Made by a program: the position numbers and the translations under genes. Below, one piece after another: positions 36,371-49,900 of a stretch of 64,000 nt of DNA. The first letter of the stretch is position 1; each line of letters opens with the position of its first letter. The stretch comes from Onchocerca volvulus (taxonomy: Eukaryota; Nematoda; Chromadorea; Rhabditida; Onchocercidae): positions 22,654,603 to 22,718,602 of the forward strand of contig HG738137.1 in the NCBI GenBank assembly GCA_000499405.2. Direction: 5' to 3'. The notes beneath the pieces were generated by a model. It searched no databases and had not been told where the DNA came from. It worked only from the letters and a program-made list of their open reading frames with translations.

Positions 36371-38145
36371 CACTTTCGATGTATTTTCATTCGACAATGA
36401 GTGGTTCTGTCAGTTTTTAAAGTTTCTCTATCTCTCCGTCTCCACTGAATAAATATCTCTCGTCATGTCACCCAAATGAAGAATTGAAAAAGTGCTAAAT
36501 GATGCAACCTGTAAAAATCCAACGACACTGAACCATCAAAGATTTCCGTGCTCATTCCTATTTCTTTGCTCACTACATTCCTGAACACAACAGCATTTCC
36601 TTTTCAAGACTTATGTAGAATCTCAGAGGTCAATTAGTCATTCAAGTTCAAGCAGGAACATTATTCAAGTTGTTAGATCCATTCTTGTCCTATTCAGATA
36701 TCTTCCACCTCCTTCGAATAAGTGAACTAATCTCACTGGGATACAATCGCTTTTTTTTTCCCCAATCACTGCATTTAAATCACTATCTACGTATTTTGTA
36801 ATCATTTTGAATTTCCATTTCCAGTTTATTCAACCTCTCATATAGCTATACTAATCGACTTGCCCTTCTCAATTCCTAGATTCTGACTTCCGTGCTCATG
36901 AAAAAGTGATGGATTTCATTGTTGTATCATTATTTCCAGTAGATTTACGTGGTTTCACTATAGTTGATAGCAACACCACAGTATTACTATTGATTTATCA
37001 ATTTCAGCTAGCAATACCGTTATTTTTATTATTATCACCATTAATAAACACGTAAATATGGCATTAATAAAAAAATAATAAATATGTAAATGCGCACTAA
37101 TTAAATAAAATTACTATATGTTTCATTGCGCTTCATAATGACATCGGAATCTAACTGCATAAAATCCGATTTCAAACTATGAAGCAGAATGAGCATCCAA
37201 AAATTATGATAAAACATGATATATGGTAAAGTAAAAGGCAGTACGCCAAAAAATAGTGATAAGACACAATAAGTTTATGAGGTTGAAAAACAAAACCGTT
37301 ATATGAGCGCAGAGATTTCAATTACATTGGTCACAAAGATTTTGCAAATTCTGAGTAGAATTGGACATTCCAGTAGCATTTTAAAAAAAAGAATTTTTTT
37401 TCTCAAACCAACCCAGGATATGAAAAAGAAATTTATAAACACTTGACAAAGTGATATTTTTATATGAAACAGTTAGTACATTATGATTTAATATAAACCA
37501 TTTAATACATTATGAGAGAATTTTCATTTTTTCCAGGATTATTCCTAGAATGAGTAGAATTTTTTCTGAAAATTTAACCTGAGTAATTTACTGAAATATA
37601 TTTGAACACTGGCAACATGAAATATATTCTAAACATGGAGAAAGAATATTAAGTAACCATAAAAGATATTTAGTAACTTCGAAACATCCTTTTTCAATAG
37701 CACAGTTATTAAAAGAACTTTACATTTTGTTTTAAATCTTGAATGAAGATCAGAAAAAAATATTTTCCACGAAACAAAACTAAATACTGATGTGTTCTAC
37801 ATATTTAAATGTATCAAATGTATAAACAGCTTAAAAATATGAACATCTTTGGTATATTAATAAAATTGAATTTTATTACTACCGTACATTATTGCATAGA
37901 TTCCTTTGTAGGATATGCTGCTACATAAATATTATTTTTCCAGGGAAAAGAATTCAAAATTTATGAATTTACGTGAGAGCTATTTAAAATTGAACAAAAT
38001 AAATTTTAAAAACCTATATTTTATAGGAATCATCAAAAATACGAAAATTTTCAACAGTTTTAATGAATAGTTGTTTTGGTGAATAAGCAAGAAACGCCTC
38101 TTTGAAAAAATTGCCCGAAAATAAACAGTTAAATAATGAACTTTT
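36371..38145. other. Intergenic, no gene seen
   Basis: Sequence between the tRNA-Sec gene and the 3' end of the Salvador homologue. The first few hundred bases are less AT-rich. No coding or RNA structure recognised. Confidence 0.5.
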
Positions 38146-40512
38146 CTATTGAAGCACATTAGCAGATGCCATAAATTTTTGGTGGCGTCGTGCAATTTCA
38201 CGGTTGATTTCACGACGAAAACGTTCATATTTGATTGCAATATCAATACCTTCCTGCTTGTACAACTTCATCAACTGATTATCATACTGCTCCAATTGCG
38301 ATAGGCGGAATAATGGCCACTGTAATTCATTTCAAGAACATTTTTATTATTTATATCTGAAGTGGCGAAATATAAAAAAATACTTTTTTTGAAAAATTAG
38401 TCATTGAATGATTTTCAATAGGATCAACAAAGAGAATAACTTAGTGACCGGGACGACAAAAAGATGTATCTGATTCGCGATTTGCATGGTAACTAAGCTT
38501 TAACTTATCTCCTCTCACAACATATCAGAGTAACTAAGATTTATGCTGCTCTACGGATTTCGATAGGTTATTTCTTAAAATGTCCATGTTTATATTTTAA
38601 ACAAACAATAATTACAAGAATATTAAGATGAACCAACCTCCAGCAAATGATCCAATTCATATGGAGCACGAGAGTACAAACGAAGCCAATCTGGGATATC
38701 TGTAAGGTACGCAGGTAAAAATTTTATCAGATGAAAATCCAAGTAATTGATATATTTCGCTAACAATAATAATTTTAGCAGTATATATTTTTGAGAATTG
38801 AAATCAATTCAAATTATTTATAACGAACTGAAAAAATCGCGCAAATGAAAAACACAATGAAATTCCAAAGTTTTATCAATAAAAAAAAGAAAAAATTAGA
38901 AAAGTTAAAGAGTAAACAAGGCTTCCCTCTATATTCATTTTTCAATCAAATATTAATCGAAAAAAAAAAACTTGCAAACACGTATTATATATATATATAT
39001 ATATATATATACCACTTTTGAAACTATGTCATTCTTCATTAACTGTACTCACTATCGATATAATAATAATTAATATACCTTCACCAATAATATTCAACTT
39101 TTCAATCGTACTTTCGGCACGCTGTGTTAAATGTGCTGTAGAATTATTCTGTACACAATTTACAGGCGTTGCTAAGCCAGGGTGTTCCAACTGCGTTCGA
39201 CCATCTAACTTACTAAAAGATTCCGTTTTATTTCGTTTTTCCTATTCCTATGTTATTCATACAGCAAAAAATTCTAGCTTTATTTAATTCCAATAAAGAG
39301 TGGAAGAAAGTCATCAGGAATATTACTTGTGATATGTTACTCCATTTATCGCATCAAATTGCTTTGTCCAGCCCAGAGGCAAATTTTCTTTAACAAGAGG
39401 ATGAATCCAGTGTGTCCGCCGATTATTGTGATCTACATAGTATCTGTAACAAAGATGTAATAAAAAGATATTAAATATATAAAAACATGCCTTACTGAAA
39501 TACTACAGATAAATATAACAAACATCGAAAAATTATTTTAACATCTAACAATTCTTAGAAGAAATATGCTTGCTAGTTATCTTGATTAAGAAGCATCGCT
39601 GAGTTTGGCTAAGGATTGTCGTTTTTCAAAAGAAATATTGAAGAGAGTCTGTAATATAAAGAATAATCATACATTACGCTCCATATTAGTTATCGAACTA
39701 CTAAAAGTAAATACGAAAAAGAGACCGAATTCCTTCTGGCGTCACTTCGACGGCCCAATTCGGTGGTAATGTGAGGTCCTCTTTCGGTACTCCGCCGGCA
39801 AGATTTTCACCAGCAAATGGTGCACTTATCGAACGACCTAGATCTTGCTATAAATTAATGATTATGATTATAATTCAATAAACAACCATGCTATAATTTA
39901 AGAAACAAGACTACATAAATTAATGGATGTTCATTAATTTAAGAATAAATTTAATCTAGCTTATGAATAAAATTTCTTTCAATAAAAGTATATCTCAAGT
40001 TTTATTCAATGGGCTTGGAGTGCAAAAAATTCTAGATTCAATATTACACGAAAATACCTGGCAAACTCTGCAATGAAATGGACACCATACGCTGTTCGCC
40101 ATTTTCTATGCTTGCTGCTTGCGCATCGTGCTGAAATTACAATTGATCAATAAACCCTTTACTGATCAACAAATGACTTGAATATTCCTGATAAATTGGA
40201 GAACGCTATCGAAATTATCATACCTGTACTACATTGCCGATGCTAAGTGACGATGTAAGACCCTTTTTCGACAAGTACTGATTCGCTGTTCGACTTTCAT
40301 TGAAACTTTGCGATGATAATTCTGATTTTGTACGAATGGAATTTCCTCCCATTCGGCAGTTACTGACATCGTTTCCGGTATACTGCAAATTTTGAGACGA
40401 ATGGGCCAATTGTTGCAAACCAGCTTGGATGCCTTGAATTATACCTAAAATATGCTTGTTTCTGAGAATTTGTTGGATAATTGAAATATCTGAATATAAG
40501 CCCAAAATAGAA

Positions 40513-40543
<31 letters not shown>

Positions 40544-40877
40544 AAGAGGGAGAGAGAGGGAGGGAGAGGGAGAGGGAGAGAGAGAGAGAGAAAGAAAACA
40601 CTGAGAGACCAATACTTGCAAGAAAATGAAATTTTACTCATTGTAAGACGTATTGTTTCAATAACTGCAAGTTCTTTCATGATTATTCGCAACAGTTTGC
40701 AACTTTTTACGATAATAGTTTAATACATTTCTATAGAAAGAAAATAAGAAAAAGAGGAAAAGAGAGACACTGACCATCACAAGTGGGCAGAGAAGGAGGC
40801 GTCTCTCTCCTCAAATATCTGCCAGGTGTACCTTCCAGAAACGTTGGCGTCTGATGTCGCCGACGTCGATTTAGCAT
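38146..40877 (-). CDS. sav1: Salvador/SAV1 homologue, Hippo pathway scaffold (WW-WW-SARAH)
   Basis: Eight exons, 333 residues: 40877-40775, 40444-40224, 40130-40058, 39843-39726, 39443-39327, 39212-39079, 38699-38638, 38319-38146. Salvador binds the Hippo/MST kinase through its SARAH domain and supports phosphorylation of Warts/LATS. The N-terminus has GRYLRRETPPSLP, like the GKYVKKET motif of animal SAV1. WW1 spans about 158-187 (LPPNWAVEVTPEGIRYYVDH, ending THWIHP). WW2 spans about 193-222 and lacks the second Trp (RTQLEHP), as in other SAV1 proteins. IPDWLRLYSRAPYELDHLLE leads into the SARAH helices from residue 277. The acceptor of exon 4 is ambiguous (TATAG or the AAG three bases later; phase favours the latter). 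A TTTTATAG acceptor at 40883-40890, 6 bases before the ATG, suggests trans-splicing. Confidence 0.93.
38985..39011. repeat. (TA)n microsatellite
   Basis: About 13 TA units within a Salvador-gene intron, between the exons ending at 39079 and starting at 38699 on the minus strand. Confidence 0.9.
40510..40594. repeat. (GA)n microsatellite with GGGA interruptions
   Basis: A purine-only stretch of about 85 bases in intron 1 of the Salvador homologue. It creates spurious Ser/Leu-rich open frames on the minus strand. Confidence 0.95.
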
Positions 40878-42817
40878 ATCTCCTATAAAACAGCATCAGC
40901 TTCAAAATTTACATATGAGTAAGTGTCGAACAAAAGTTTGCAGAACAAAGTTTGGAAAATCATAAAATCCATTTGCTGCCAAAATATTACGCAGTCTTCT
41001 TTTGAAATGCTGAATCCTTTCAAAATGCGTAAGAGATTGGTCAATAAATTGGTCGAACTGCAATTCTGGACGATAAATTTGATTTTCAATCAAAAATATT
41101 TTGCAAATTTTTATCGAATAGAAGAAAGGAGGACGGTTGCTGAAACGGATGATCGAACTTCGGTATTTGTTTAATTTATCAAACGAAAGAAATGTGGCGA
41201 TTACAATGAAAAAATGGCTAATTTAATTGATATTATTGCTTTTTTCAGAAAATGAAAATATTTAACGGGAGAAAAATACCAAGAATTTATATTTTTCTGT
41301 TTATAATAATCATAATAATACAGGAATGATAATCTAATTAAATAACAGTTGCAATAAAATTTGTAGTAAATAATTACAGCTTTATTTAAATTAGATTATC
41401 ATCCATTTTATTATTATGATTACCATCAGTAAAAAATATAAATCAACAAGATAAATCAGTAAAATATACAATCCACACATTCCATCAAATTTTAGAATAC
41501 AGTTTGATGGAATAACTTCTTGCTCGTGAGGAAATCAGTTCTTTGCACAATGAATTTGGATTATTATTATTATTATAACTTGATGAGTCAAATCATGAAA
41601 ATTGTTCAGTCGATGTTTGAAACTATTCGATCAATATTTTCTCTTTTTTTTTCAATTGAAAACTTTTATCAATTTTAAGCCTTAAAATTATTCTATATTA
41701 TCTTTTCATAATTTAATTTGGAAGCAAATTTGAATGCTAAAATTTAACAAGTAAAAATGAGAACAGCAAAAAAGTTTTCGAATTGCGGAGCTCTAATTTA
41801 TAAAATCCATTATTTTTGAACCTTTTTTGATTTCGAGCAAGCCAACTTTCGAAATAATTTAAAACTAAATGGATTCTATAAATATTGCAGTCAAAATAAA
41901 AAATAAGTACCAATTAGACGGCATTAAAGTCGACTAAAATTCTTTAACTGCTTAATAAAAGTTGAGCAAAGGAATTTAAAGAATGTGTAGTTACTGAAAT
42001 AAAAAATGATTTGATTGGAGTGATTATTCTAACAAATTATGAAAAACTGTGAGGGCTAATTCACATAACTGGATTTAATAGAATAATTTTTGTTCTGATC
42101 GAACAAACATCCACATTTCGAAAAAAATTCGTAATACATCCGTCAAACTATTCTGTTTAATTAGTTAAATCGGCAGAACTTCAAACATCTTGATTTCAGC
42201 CAGCCAGCAAGCAGCGACGTATCTCTTTATTCTTTATTCTTTTAAGCTATCAATCTTTCTAAACTGCCTCGGTTGTAGAGATAAAGGTTGAACTGATCAA
42301 CAAATTTTTAGGAAATGATTCATGGAATTAAACTTTTCATATAAAATTTTAATTTTCCACGAATAACTGACATGTTGAATTTTGATTAATAATACTGTAT
42401 CCTACTATCGAAATTGAAATGATAAATATGGTGATAAGAGTGAGCGTAACGATTCATGTTGTGTCTGTTGTTCATTTTTATGCATTTTGCAATCAAGAAG
42501 TTCAATTTAATGCTTTATTTGCATCGAAAAGCTTTGAATTAGATTTACTTAATTCCCAAGAGAAGTGAAGCATGTGATGATCAATAGAAGTGGAGAGGCG
42601 AATTCGTTGCGCTAACTTAATTTGGAACTGGTGCTATTATTCATGGACTTAATCTGTAATTCTGAATAGTTTGATGGACCGACACAGTCTTCAAGTTAAA
42701 CTCTACTCTACTACTTGACATGTGCCAATTACTTTCATTCAAAGTAATGTTAATCTGCTAGGACTCTTGCAATAATTCGTCCATTTTCAATTTTATTTAT
42801 GAATTTATTCCGATGAA
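40878..42817. other. Divergent intergenic region with a hairpin element
   Basis: Lies between the 5' ends of the Salvador homologue (minus) and the small lipidated-protein gene (plus), so promoters for both are expected. It includes the inverted repeat at 41284-41444. The open frame 40923-41174 (+) and its antisense counterparts show no recognisable domain. Confidence 0.5.
41284..41444. repeat. Imperfect inverted repeat, MITE-like (arms about 60 bases)
   Basis: The arm 41284-41346 (TTATATTTTTCTG, ATAATCATAATAATA, ATGATAATCTAATT in order) reads as the reverse complement of 41384-41444, with small gaps, around a 38-base centre. The size and structure resemble a miniature inverted-repeat element. 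Confidence 0.7.
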
Positions 42818-44540
42818 ATGGGCTTATGTTGTTCAGCGAATGAGCGACAGCATGCCGAACAAGTTGACGATTCGCAGAATCAGTTACTGCAAAATAATCA
42901 GCAACAATGGTTAGTTGGCACTATTTGCATCAAATTTACCATATGTAGTTATATTTGAATAGAGAAATTTCCATTATTGAATCGAATTAAATTAAAATAT
43001 TGGCAAATGCTTTTGTTTGAAAGATAATAAAATATTTTGTATTATATTGTTCACTGTTGAAATATATTTTTGTCTCTTTGTTATTCACCAATTTTATTAT
43101 CTGCTTACAGTTTTATTATCACAATTTTATCACTTATTTATCATAAAATTTTCAAATTCTTTGTTGATTTGGTCCGCTGATAATCAATAGTCTGATATAT
43201 TAACAATGACCGGTTGAAGCATTGTCAAGTTGTTATTTTCCAATTTCACCCTATTTCTCTAACTCTTAGTTATGCAAGGAAAATAGATGGTGTACCAGAA
43301 GCCTTTTTTGGTTGCTAACGAATTTCTCTTTACTCACTTTCAAAAAAAGAGGATGAAACCTTAAAAGTCGAAAAAATTGATCCAACAAAATTAACAAACA
43401 AACAAACAAGCAAACAAACGAACAACAAACAAACAACGAACAGCATATCAATTGAAATTCAATAACAGCTCTAAAAAAAAAATTCATAAGAATGGAAATT
43501 TAATTATGGAAGCAAGGATGAAGAAAAAATTGCTTCTTTCTGATGAGACTTTTTTTGTTCACTTTAGTCAACTGAGTAATAATTCATTATCAGTTTACAA
43601 ATCGAATAAATTTGGCAATAGACAAAAGTAAAAAAATGAGCGAATTTTGGATTCGAAATTTTTCGCAGTAATTGCAATGCATAGAATTTAATATTGTTAA
43701 TGGTTTGATATGGGCTTGACATTGCAAAAAGAAAAAATAATCATTTTAAAATGCTTTTTTTGAGGAATACAGTTAACGAGAAATAGCTGATGCATCATTC
43801 AGTTTGAAGTAATTGACATTCTTCATTATTTCTGAAATTGAAAGCATGTAGTCATACCTAGCAATATTTTGCAATTTTATTTAGTTCAGTTATTCAAAAA
43901 CGATAAAATTTTCGTTAGAGTAGATAACGAATTTTATTTTTCTGCCTTCTTCTGTGTTCTTTTTAAAAAAATTGCGAATGCAAAGTGATTATGCGACTAA
44001 GCAAGAGAGCAACGCAAAGAGAATTAAATTGAGAAATTATTGCAAAGTTAGCATAGTTTGGTAGAAATTTCAGAAAAAATTTAAAAAAAAAAGGAGAAAA
44101 AAGTTAAAATATGCCAATAAAAGTGTACAAACAACATAACAATTTTTTTTTTTTTTTTCTAGAAAAACGTGTTTAGTATTAGCGGATAGTATATATGAGG
44201 AACTCTTCATGGAATAAATTACAGCAAAGGCATTACAAGCCAGGAAAAACTGATATTCGGGAAATTAAGAATTCTGGATATAAAATTACCCAGAATTTGT
44301 GGAAAATAAAACTTCTGAAACTTTTTTTTCAGGTATGGTATCGAAAAGGGTATAGCAATGATGATGCAGCAAGTAACAGCTCTGGCCGGGGCCTCGTCGA
44401 ATATCGATCTGTTAACTTTGGAAGCCGAAATACGAAAAGCCAAAGCCGAAGGCCGTACTGTTACAATTTCAAATGGCTGTGTTTATTTCGATTATCAACT
44501 AGTCAGTCGAATACCTCCGGATACCTCTTTTTCTGCATGA
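42818..44540 (+). CDS. Small N-myristoylated/palmitoylated-type protein, function unknown
   Basis: Two exons, 42818-42909 and 44333-44540, split by a 1.4-kb intron with matching phase (TG then G makes Trp31). The product is 99 residues. The N-terminus MGLCCSANERQ has Gly2, Cys4, Cys5 and Ser6, a strong pattern for N-myristoylation with adjacent palmitoylation, which would place it on the inner face of membranes. A Gln/Asn-rich stretch (QNQLLQNNQQQ) follows, then MMMQQVTALAGASSNIDLL, a helical segment EAEIRKAKAEGRTV, and a compact end ISNGCVYFDYQLVSRIPPDT. I do not recognise the family. The ATG at 42813 is out of frame with the downstream exon. An AATAAA lies at 44764-44769. Both exons have less biased base use than the surroundings, which supports coding. 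Confidence 0.72.
43391..43442. repeat. (AAAC)n microsatellite
   Basis: Repeated ACAA/AACA units in the intron of the small lipidated-protein gene. Confidence 0.9.
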
Positions 44541-46958
44541 CGGCAAATATTTCAATATTTTTGGGTTTAAACAAAAAAGAAAAACGAACATTAAATATTT
44601 GTATTCGATTTCAAAAACAAAGCAGAAATAAGTCATTTCAAAAGAAAAGTTGATTTTACGTGCTAAAATAGCTTTTTTTTTTTTTTTTTTCTGGTTGAAT
44701 CTGAAATTCATGAAGACTATTAATCCATCAAACAAATGAATCTTGTAAATGATTTGTATTATAAATAAATAATTGAACTAATAATGAATACTTATATTGA
44801 TCAATTTAGTGTATTCAGTTTGTTTGCGGCTATTTCTATTTTTTAAATGATTATCAAAGCAAGCAATTTTTTACACATATATTGTAATCATTGCGACAAT
44901 ATTGAATATGTTTAAGATTTTAAATTCAACAAAAAGATTTTTTTTTTTCAAACAGCTTGTGAGAAAATTTAAAAGTGATTAATCGATGTAGGCTAGGAAT
45001 TTCTTACATCATACACAACGAATTTTCTCTATGATAAATTATATTTACGTTTGCTGATAGATAATTGATTTAAGTATTATTAGGTAATGTTTTCACTAAA
45101 AATTTGCTTTTAAAAAGCAAACTTATTGTTTACCTCAATTTTCTGGACAAAACGAAGGTAGGGATAGTTGAAAGTATAAATAAAACGATATTTGAGGATT
45201 TCTTGCATGTTGTCTTGTTTATTACATTCTGATCAGGCAATATGCATGAATACATCGATATTTGCCATTTATAATTCAATCAAGTCAAAGGAATTGTCAT
45301 AGCAACCAGGCTCATTTAAAGTAAATAAACGATATTGGCTCACTATGCAGGTAAGTTAAACGAGACATCACGTTAATTCAGCATTTAGCTTCAAATAAGA
45401 CGGCAATCAAATTCCCATCTGTCAATACTACATATGCAAAAGTTTAACTTTCTAGCGATGGAAGGATTATCGCAATGTCAAAAGAAAATATTTCGATTTG
45501 TTTTTGATTATTCTCATTGTTTATATTTATTTCCAATTAATTAAGGGAAGGGAAGAAGTTGTGCTTGTTTATGAAGAACAAAAATCTTCTTGAAGTGATT
45601 ATAGAAGAGAGAAAATCAATCGATTGCTATTCTCTTACTTTTTAATTAAAAGTTTTAGAATTTTATTCTGCATATTCTAGAAGTTCATAAATCAATGTGC
45701 CTTATCTATTCCCTGTTATCATTGTTTTCAATTGATCAATTAATTCGTTTTTCTGTATTTGCAAGATAATATTGAATATCGATATATTCTATGATATTAT
45801 AAATTATTTTTACCTACTTTCAATGATTTAATGTTTGCTGCTTCATTATAAATACTTTTTACTAGAGTATATTTTTTTTTTTTTTTTTTTACTAATAGAG
45901 TATATTTTATTTGCATTAAAAGGCTATAGAAGGAAAAAAAACAAGAAGGAGATGAGCATTTCCAGAATATTTCAAAATTATCTATTCCATTTTGAATATC
46001 ATTATCACATCATATTTGTTGTCATGGCGATGAAGAATTTCAAGATAGCTCATATTTTATTTTATTTTTTTTTTTTTTGAAATCAATATTAGTCAGCAAG
46101 AAATGGGATAATAATGTTTTTTATAAAGTTTAAATAGCTTTGTGAATAGAAAGAAAAAAGATAGCCAACTATGTTTTAATTAAAGCTTTGAAATTTTACA
46201 AACATGCAATCTGAATTATTGCCACAAGCATAATTGAAAATGATTCTTCCTATTGAATGTGATGTGTCAGGAAAACAAGACATTTCCGATTTTCTATGAA
46301 AAAATGAAAAATTTCACACCGATTTATTGATTTTTTTCACTGCTAAATACATACATAATCTCTACATGTATGAGCGTCTGAATTCGGAACTTAAAAAAAA
46401 TGATTTCTTGCTATTAAGCAAGGTAATTACTTTAATCTCCTGAAATAATTAGACTAATTGTTCTTATATAAATAAATTAGGAATTTCAATTTTCTGATTA
46501 GATAACCCAAAGAGTTTCTAAAGATGTGCATCTTGGACAAAAAACTTAACAGATTTATTAACTTTTCTTCAATCGTGTGATGATGACTTTAGAGAATAAA
46601 ATGAAATAGGAAAATTATTTAATACTCTAACCTCAATCCCTGATTCAACAAATCCTCATGCAGCTATTAATGTAAAGTTTAAATGATAGTAGAAGAAAAT
46701 TAAGGTCAGAGGTCGGACACAACGTTGAAATGATTGGTGATTTGTGTAGGTTTCCATCACATCGGCAAAACCTTCCAAATTTACGTCTTCATTCAGGGCA
46801 TCTTTGAATATAAATAACTTAAGCAAAACATAAGATTTATTTTGAAGTAATAAACCTACAACCTTATTTTAAAACTTCCGAAATGTGAATAATACTTTCA
46901 AACAATTCCAACTGCTTCTTAAATGAGAAGTTTCTTTTTTTTTTTTTTTTTTTTTCAG
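44541..46958. other. Intergenic, no gene seen
   Basis: Contains the polyadenylation signal of the upstream gene (44764), long T tracts (for example 44671-44690 and 45871-45890) and presumably the promoter of the AK5-like gene. The open frame 45835-46080 is a T-tract artefact without domain. Confidence 0.5.
46951..46958 (+). promoter_or_regulatory. Candidate spliced-leader acceptor of the AK5-like gene
   Basis: A pyrimidine tract of more than 20 T followed by CAG (46956-46958), with no matching upstream exon. It lies 31 bases before the ATG at 46989. Confidence 0.6.
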
Positions 46959-46988
46959 CAGAACTGATTTAAGCATAAAGAAAGATTC

Positions 46989-49900
46989 ATGGGTGCTGAA
47001 GCTAAACACTATCTTCAAGAACATGATATACCACAACTTTTTGAGGTTCTTTTATCATTTTCATTTTTTATGCCAATTTTTCAAATTTATGAATCTCATA
47101 TAAAAATTATAAAATGGTTATAAACAACATTACTTGAAGTTTTTTGATAATGCTAAGAAATTGTTTGATAATTTTCTGATAATTCAATATCACTGACGGG
47201 AAGTTTGAACAATACCTTAATATTGATAAAATCATTAATAATTTTAAGCAGTATAATTACGTTGAAGTGTCTTCTTTATATAATAGCTCTTATGATTTAA
47301 TATTCTATTTTAAGCGTAATATTTTGATCCTTTTTTAAAGCTTAAGAGAAGGAAGATCAAGTCCTGTTTTTAGATAATTAAGAGAAGAGAAAAAAATAGA
47401 AAAATGATAAGAGATAAGGATGATTATTTCTCACTCATATATTCAGCAATATTTGTATTGATGCTTTAAAATTTGTTGTTTGGATCTTAAAATTGAAGAA
47501 GAAGCAAAAAAGTGGATAGTAGCAATTTAACTTTCTCTTTTGCGAAGAAATTAGTTATTATTGACATTGAAAATATTCAGTTGTATCAATATTTCTTGCA
47601 TTTATATGATTTTTTTGGCACAATTTCAATTTTTCCTGTCACCAAAAAAACCAATAGGATGTTATGGTTAAAAGTAACTATTATTAAGAAATCAAGGTTC
47701 TGATAAAAAAGCTTATCAGTATGAAGATTGTGCGAGAGATTTTGTTATCACACGCTGCATTTGGCCGGTTTTCTCCCCCCAACAAACAAATGTCTGCGAT
47801 CCTCAAAAATTTTCTGATGTATTATAAATGATTTGTCTCCTTTATTTAAAAATGTAAATCATAATGATAGCATAGCAAAAATATGAACCATTTCATCAAG
47901 TCACTATGCATTGCACAATAATTTTCGACCAAAATTTAAGCTGAAATGATTGATATAAATCAGAAAACTTCAAAAAATTTATTCTCACTCTTCACTTTCT
48001 TTTGCTTGACATTCTCGTATTTGTTCCAACTCGGATAGATTATTTCGTTATATATTTTTTTTCCTATAATATATTATATTTTCCTTTTTTTTTTCTTTTT
48101 TTTCCTATTCTATTATCTCGAATTCTTGATATTCTAATTGTTCATAACATTAACCTTTGCTGAAATATTACTGGTTAAAATATTAAAACCGTTCGTCATA
48201 AATACTGAGCAATAAATTAAATTGTAAAATACTGTTTACTGCTCGTATCATAAAAATTTTCCCGTGGTTGGTCTTATTCTGGTGATTATGGGTAATCAAC
48301 TTTGAATATCTGATCAATCCAAATGCAATGTCATCGATATAATAGATCTATGCAATTTAAATAAAACTTTACTTATAAGGACTGTGCTTTAATTTGAAAA
48401 TTTTCTGCAAATTGTTTTGACTAAGTTTGCACGAATATTTTATTGGTCTGTGAAGACCAAATGGAATGTAAAAGATCTACACTTAAAATTCCTTGCTTTT
48501 TGTATCAATTTTTTCCTGAAGATTTCATTCCTTAAAGTTTTTTTTTTTCTATTAAAATTAGTGTTCCAGATTATTTTCGAAAGTTTTCAAATGACTAGGA
48601 AAGAATAGTTACAAACTGGATTAAAAAAAACTAGAAAAAATTTTCCGGAACTATAGAAGATACCATTACACAAAGAGACTAAAACAATATGCTAGAAATT
48701 TTGAGAAAGTTATAATTGGAATCAATATTCCCCTTGAAATCATGAAAATATCGCGAATCACCCATTTTGGAGGACAAATATGAATGTCCCATAATTAAAA
48801 TTATCCCCGAAAAAGGCGTTTTCTAAAAAACCTTCAAATTCAAACTTTTGAATCAATTTATTCATGCAAAAATTATCCGAAAAAAATAGCGCAGTTGACT
48901 TTCATAGCTCAGCCAATTTGTGCTTGAGCCTAATGAGCCTAAGACCATTTTCGAGATTAGTGTAATTCTTAATTAAGTCACAATTTTTGAATTTGATTTT
49001 TTTAAGCGAAAGTTTGTTTACCTCACTCTTGTAGACGTTTAGAAGTAAGCAACTAGACTCTGAAATAAACCACAGAAAAATTACTTGAAACTTTAATTAT
49101 AGAAATGGCTACAGAATGTTTTTAAGTTGTTTATAAGTTTGTTAACAAATTTAACTTCAAAAATTTAAAAATTACCGAATATTAATAAAGTTTTCGTATT
49201 TTAACCAGATATTTTCTAAAACTAATACTGAAATTTTTTTGAAAATTCTGTCAAATTATTCCTTCATCAAGTTTGATAATGGGATTTCAGAGTCTGATAA
49301 CGGGACTGATTTGCAATAAGCCAGAAGATCCAATTGCATTCTTGGAATGTGCTCTTACTAAGGTACGCCAAAATTCAAATTTTGAATACAGATGGGATTC
49401 ATTTGTTGACGAGGCAATGCTTCGAAAATATGAAGAAACTACTAAACGCGGTCAGTTAATTTACCTTTGAATTAAATTAAATTAAGTTAAATTAAATTAA
49501 ATTAGACGAATTAAAAAAAATGAAACATTCTCATTTTCTAATATTTCTTTGGGAAACTGTAGCCAAAAAATGAAAAGAAGTAATAAAAGTCTATTTTTGG
49601 TAATAGTCTAATTGCCCAATCTTGATAATTCAAGTCTAAACTGAATATATTGAAGTTGATTATACGCTGTAAAATCAAAATATGTATTCGCAATGAAAAA
49701 CAAACATATTAAAGCAAATGTCTAAACAAGCGTTGGTTATTTTTCACTGAAGAGAAACGAAAAAAATTCGAAAATGCCGGCTTTCAGAGAGCCAAAAATA
49801 CCAATTTAAAGACATCAAATTGCTCAAACTCGCTTTTTGCATATCATTCACGCATGACTCGACAGGCGCAGCAATTTAGTAAAAACCTTCCATTTTCCGG

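Noticed and set aside
40218..40692. Open frames rich in Ser-Leu repeats on the minus strand
   Set aside because: They come from the (GA)n microsatellite in a Salvador-gene intron. Only the part 40224-40444 is real exon, and in a defined frame.
44195..44653. 152-codon plus-strand frame
   Set aside because: It runs over the second exon of the small lipidated-protein gene in the wrong frame. The frame fixed by phase and by the matching first exon is different.
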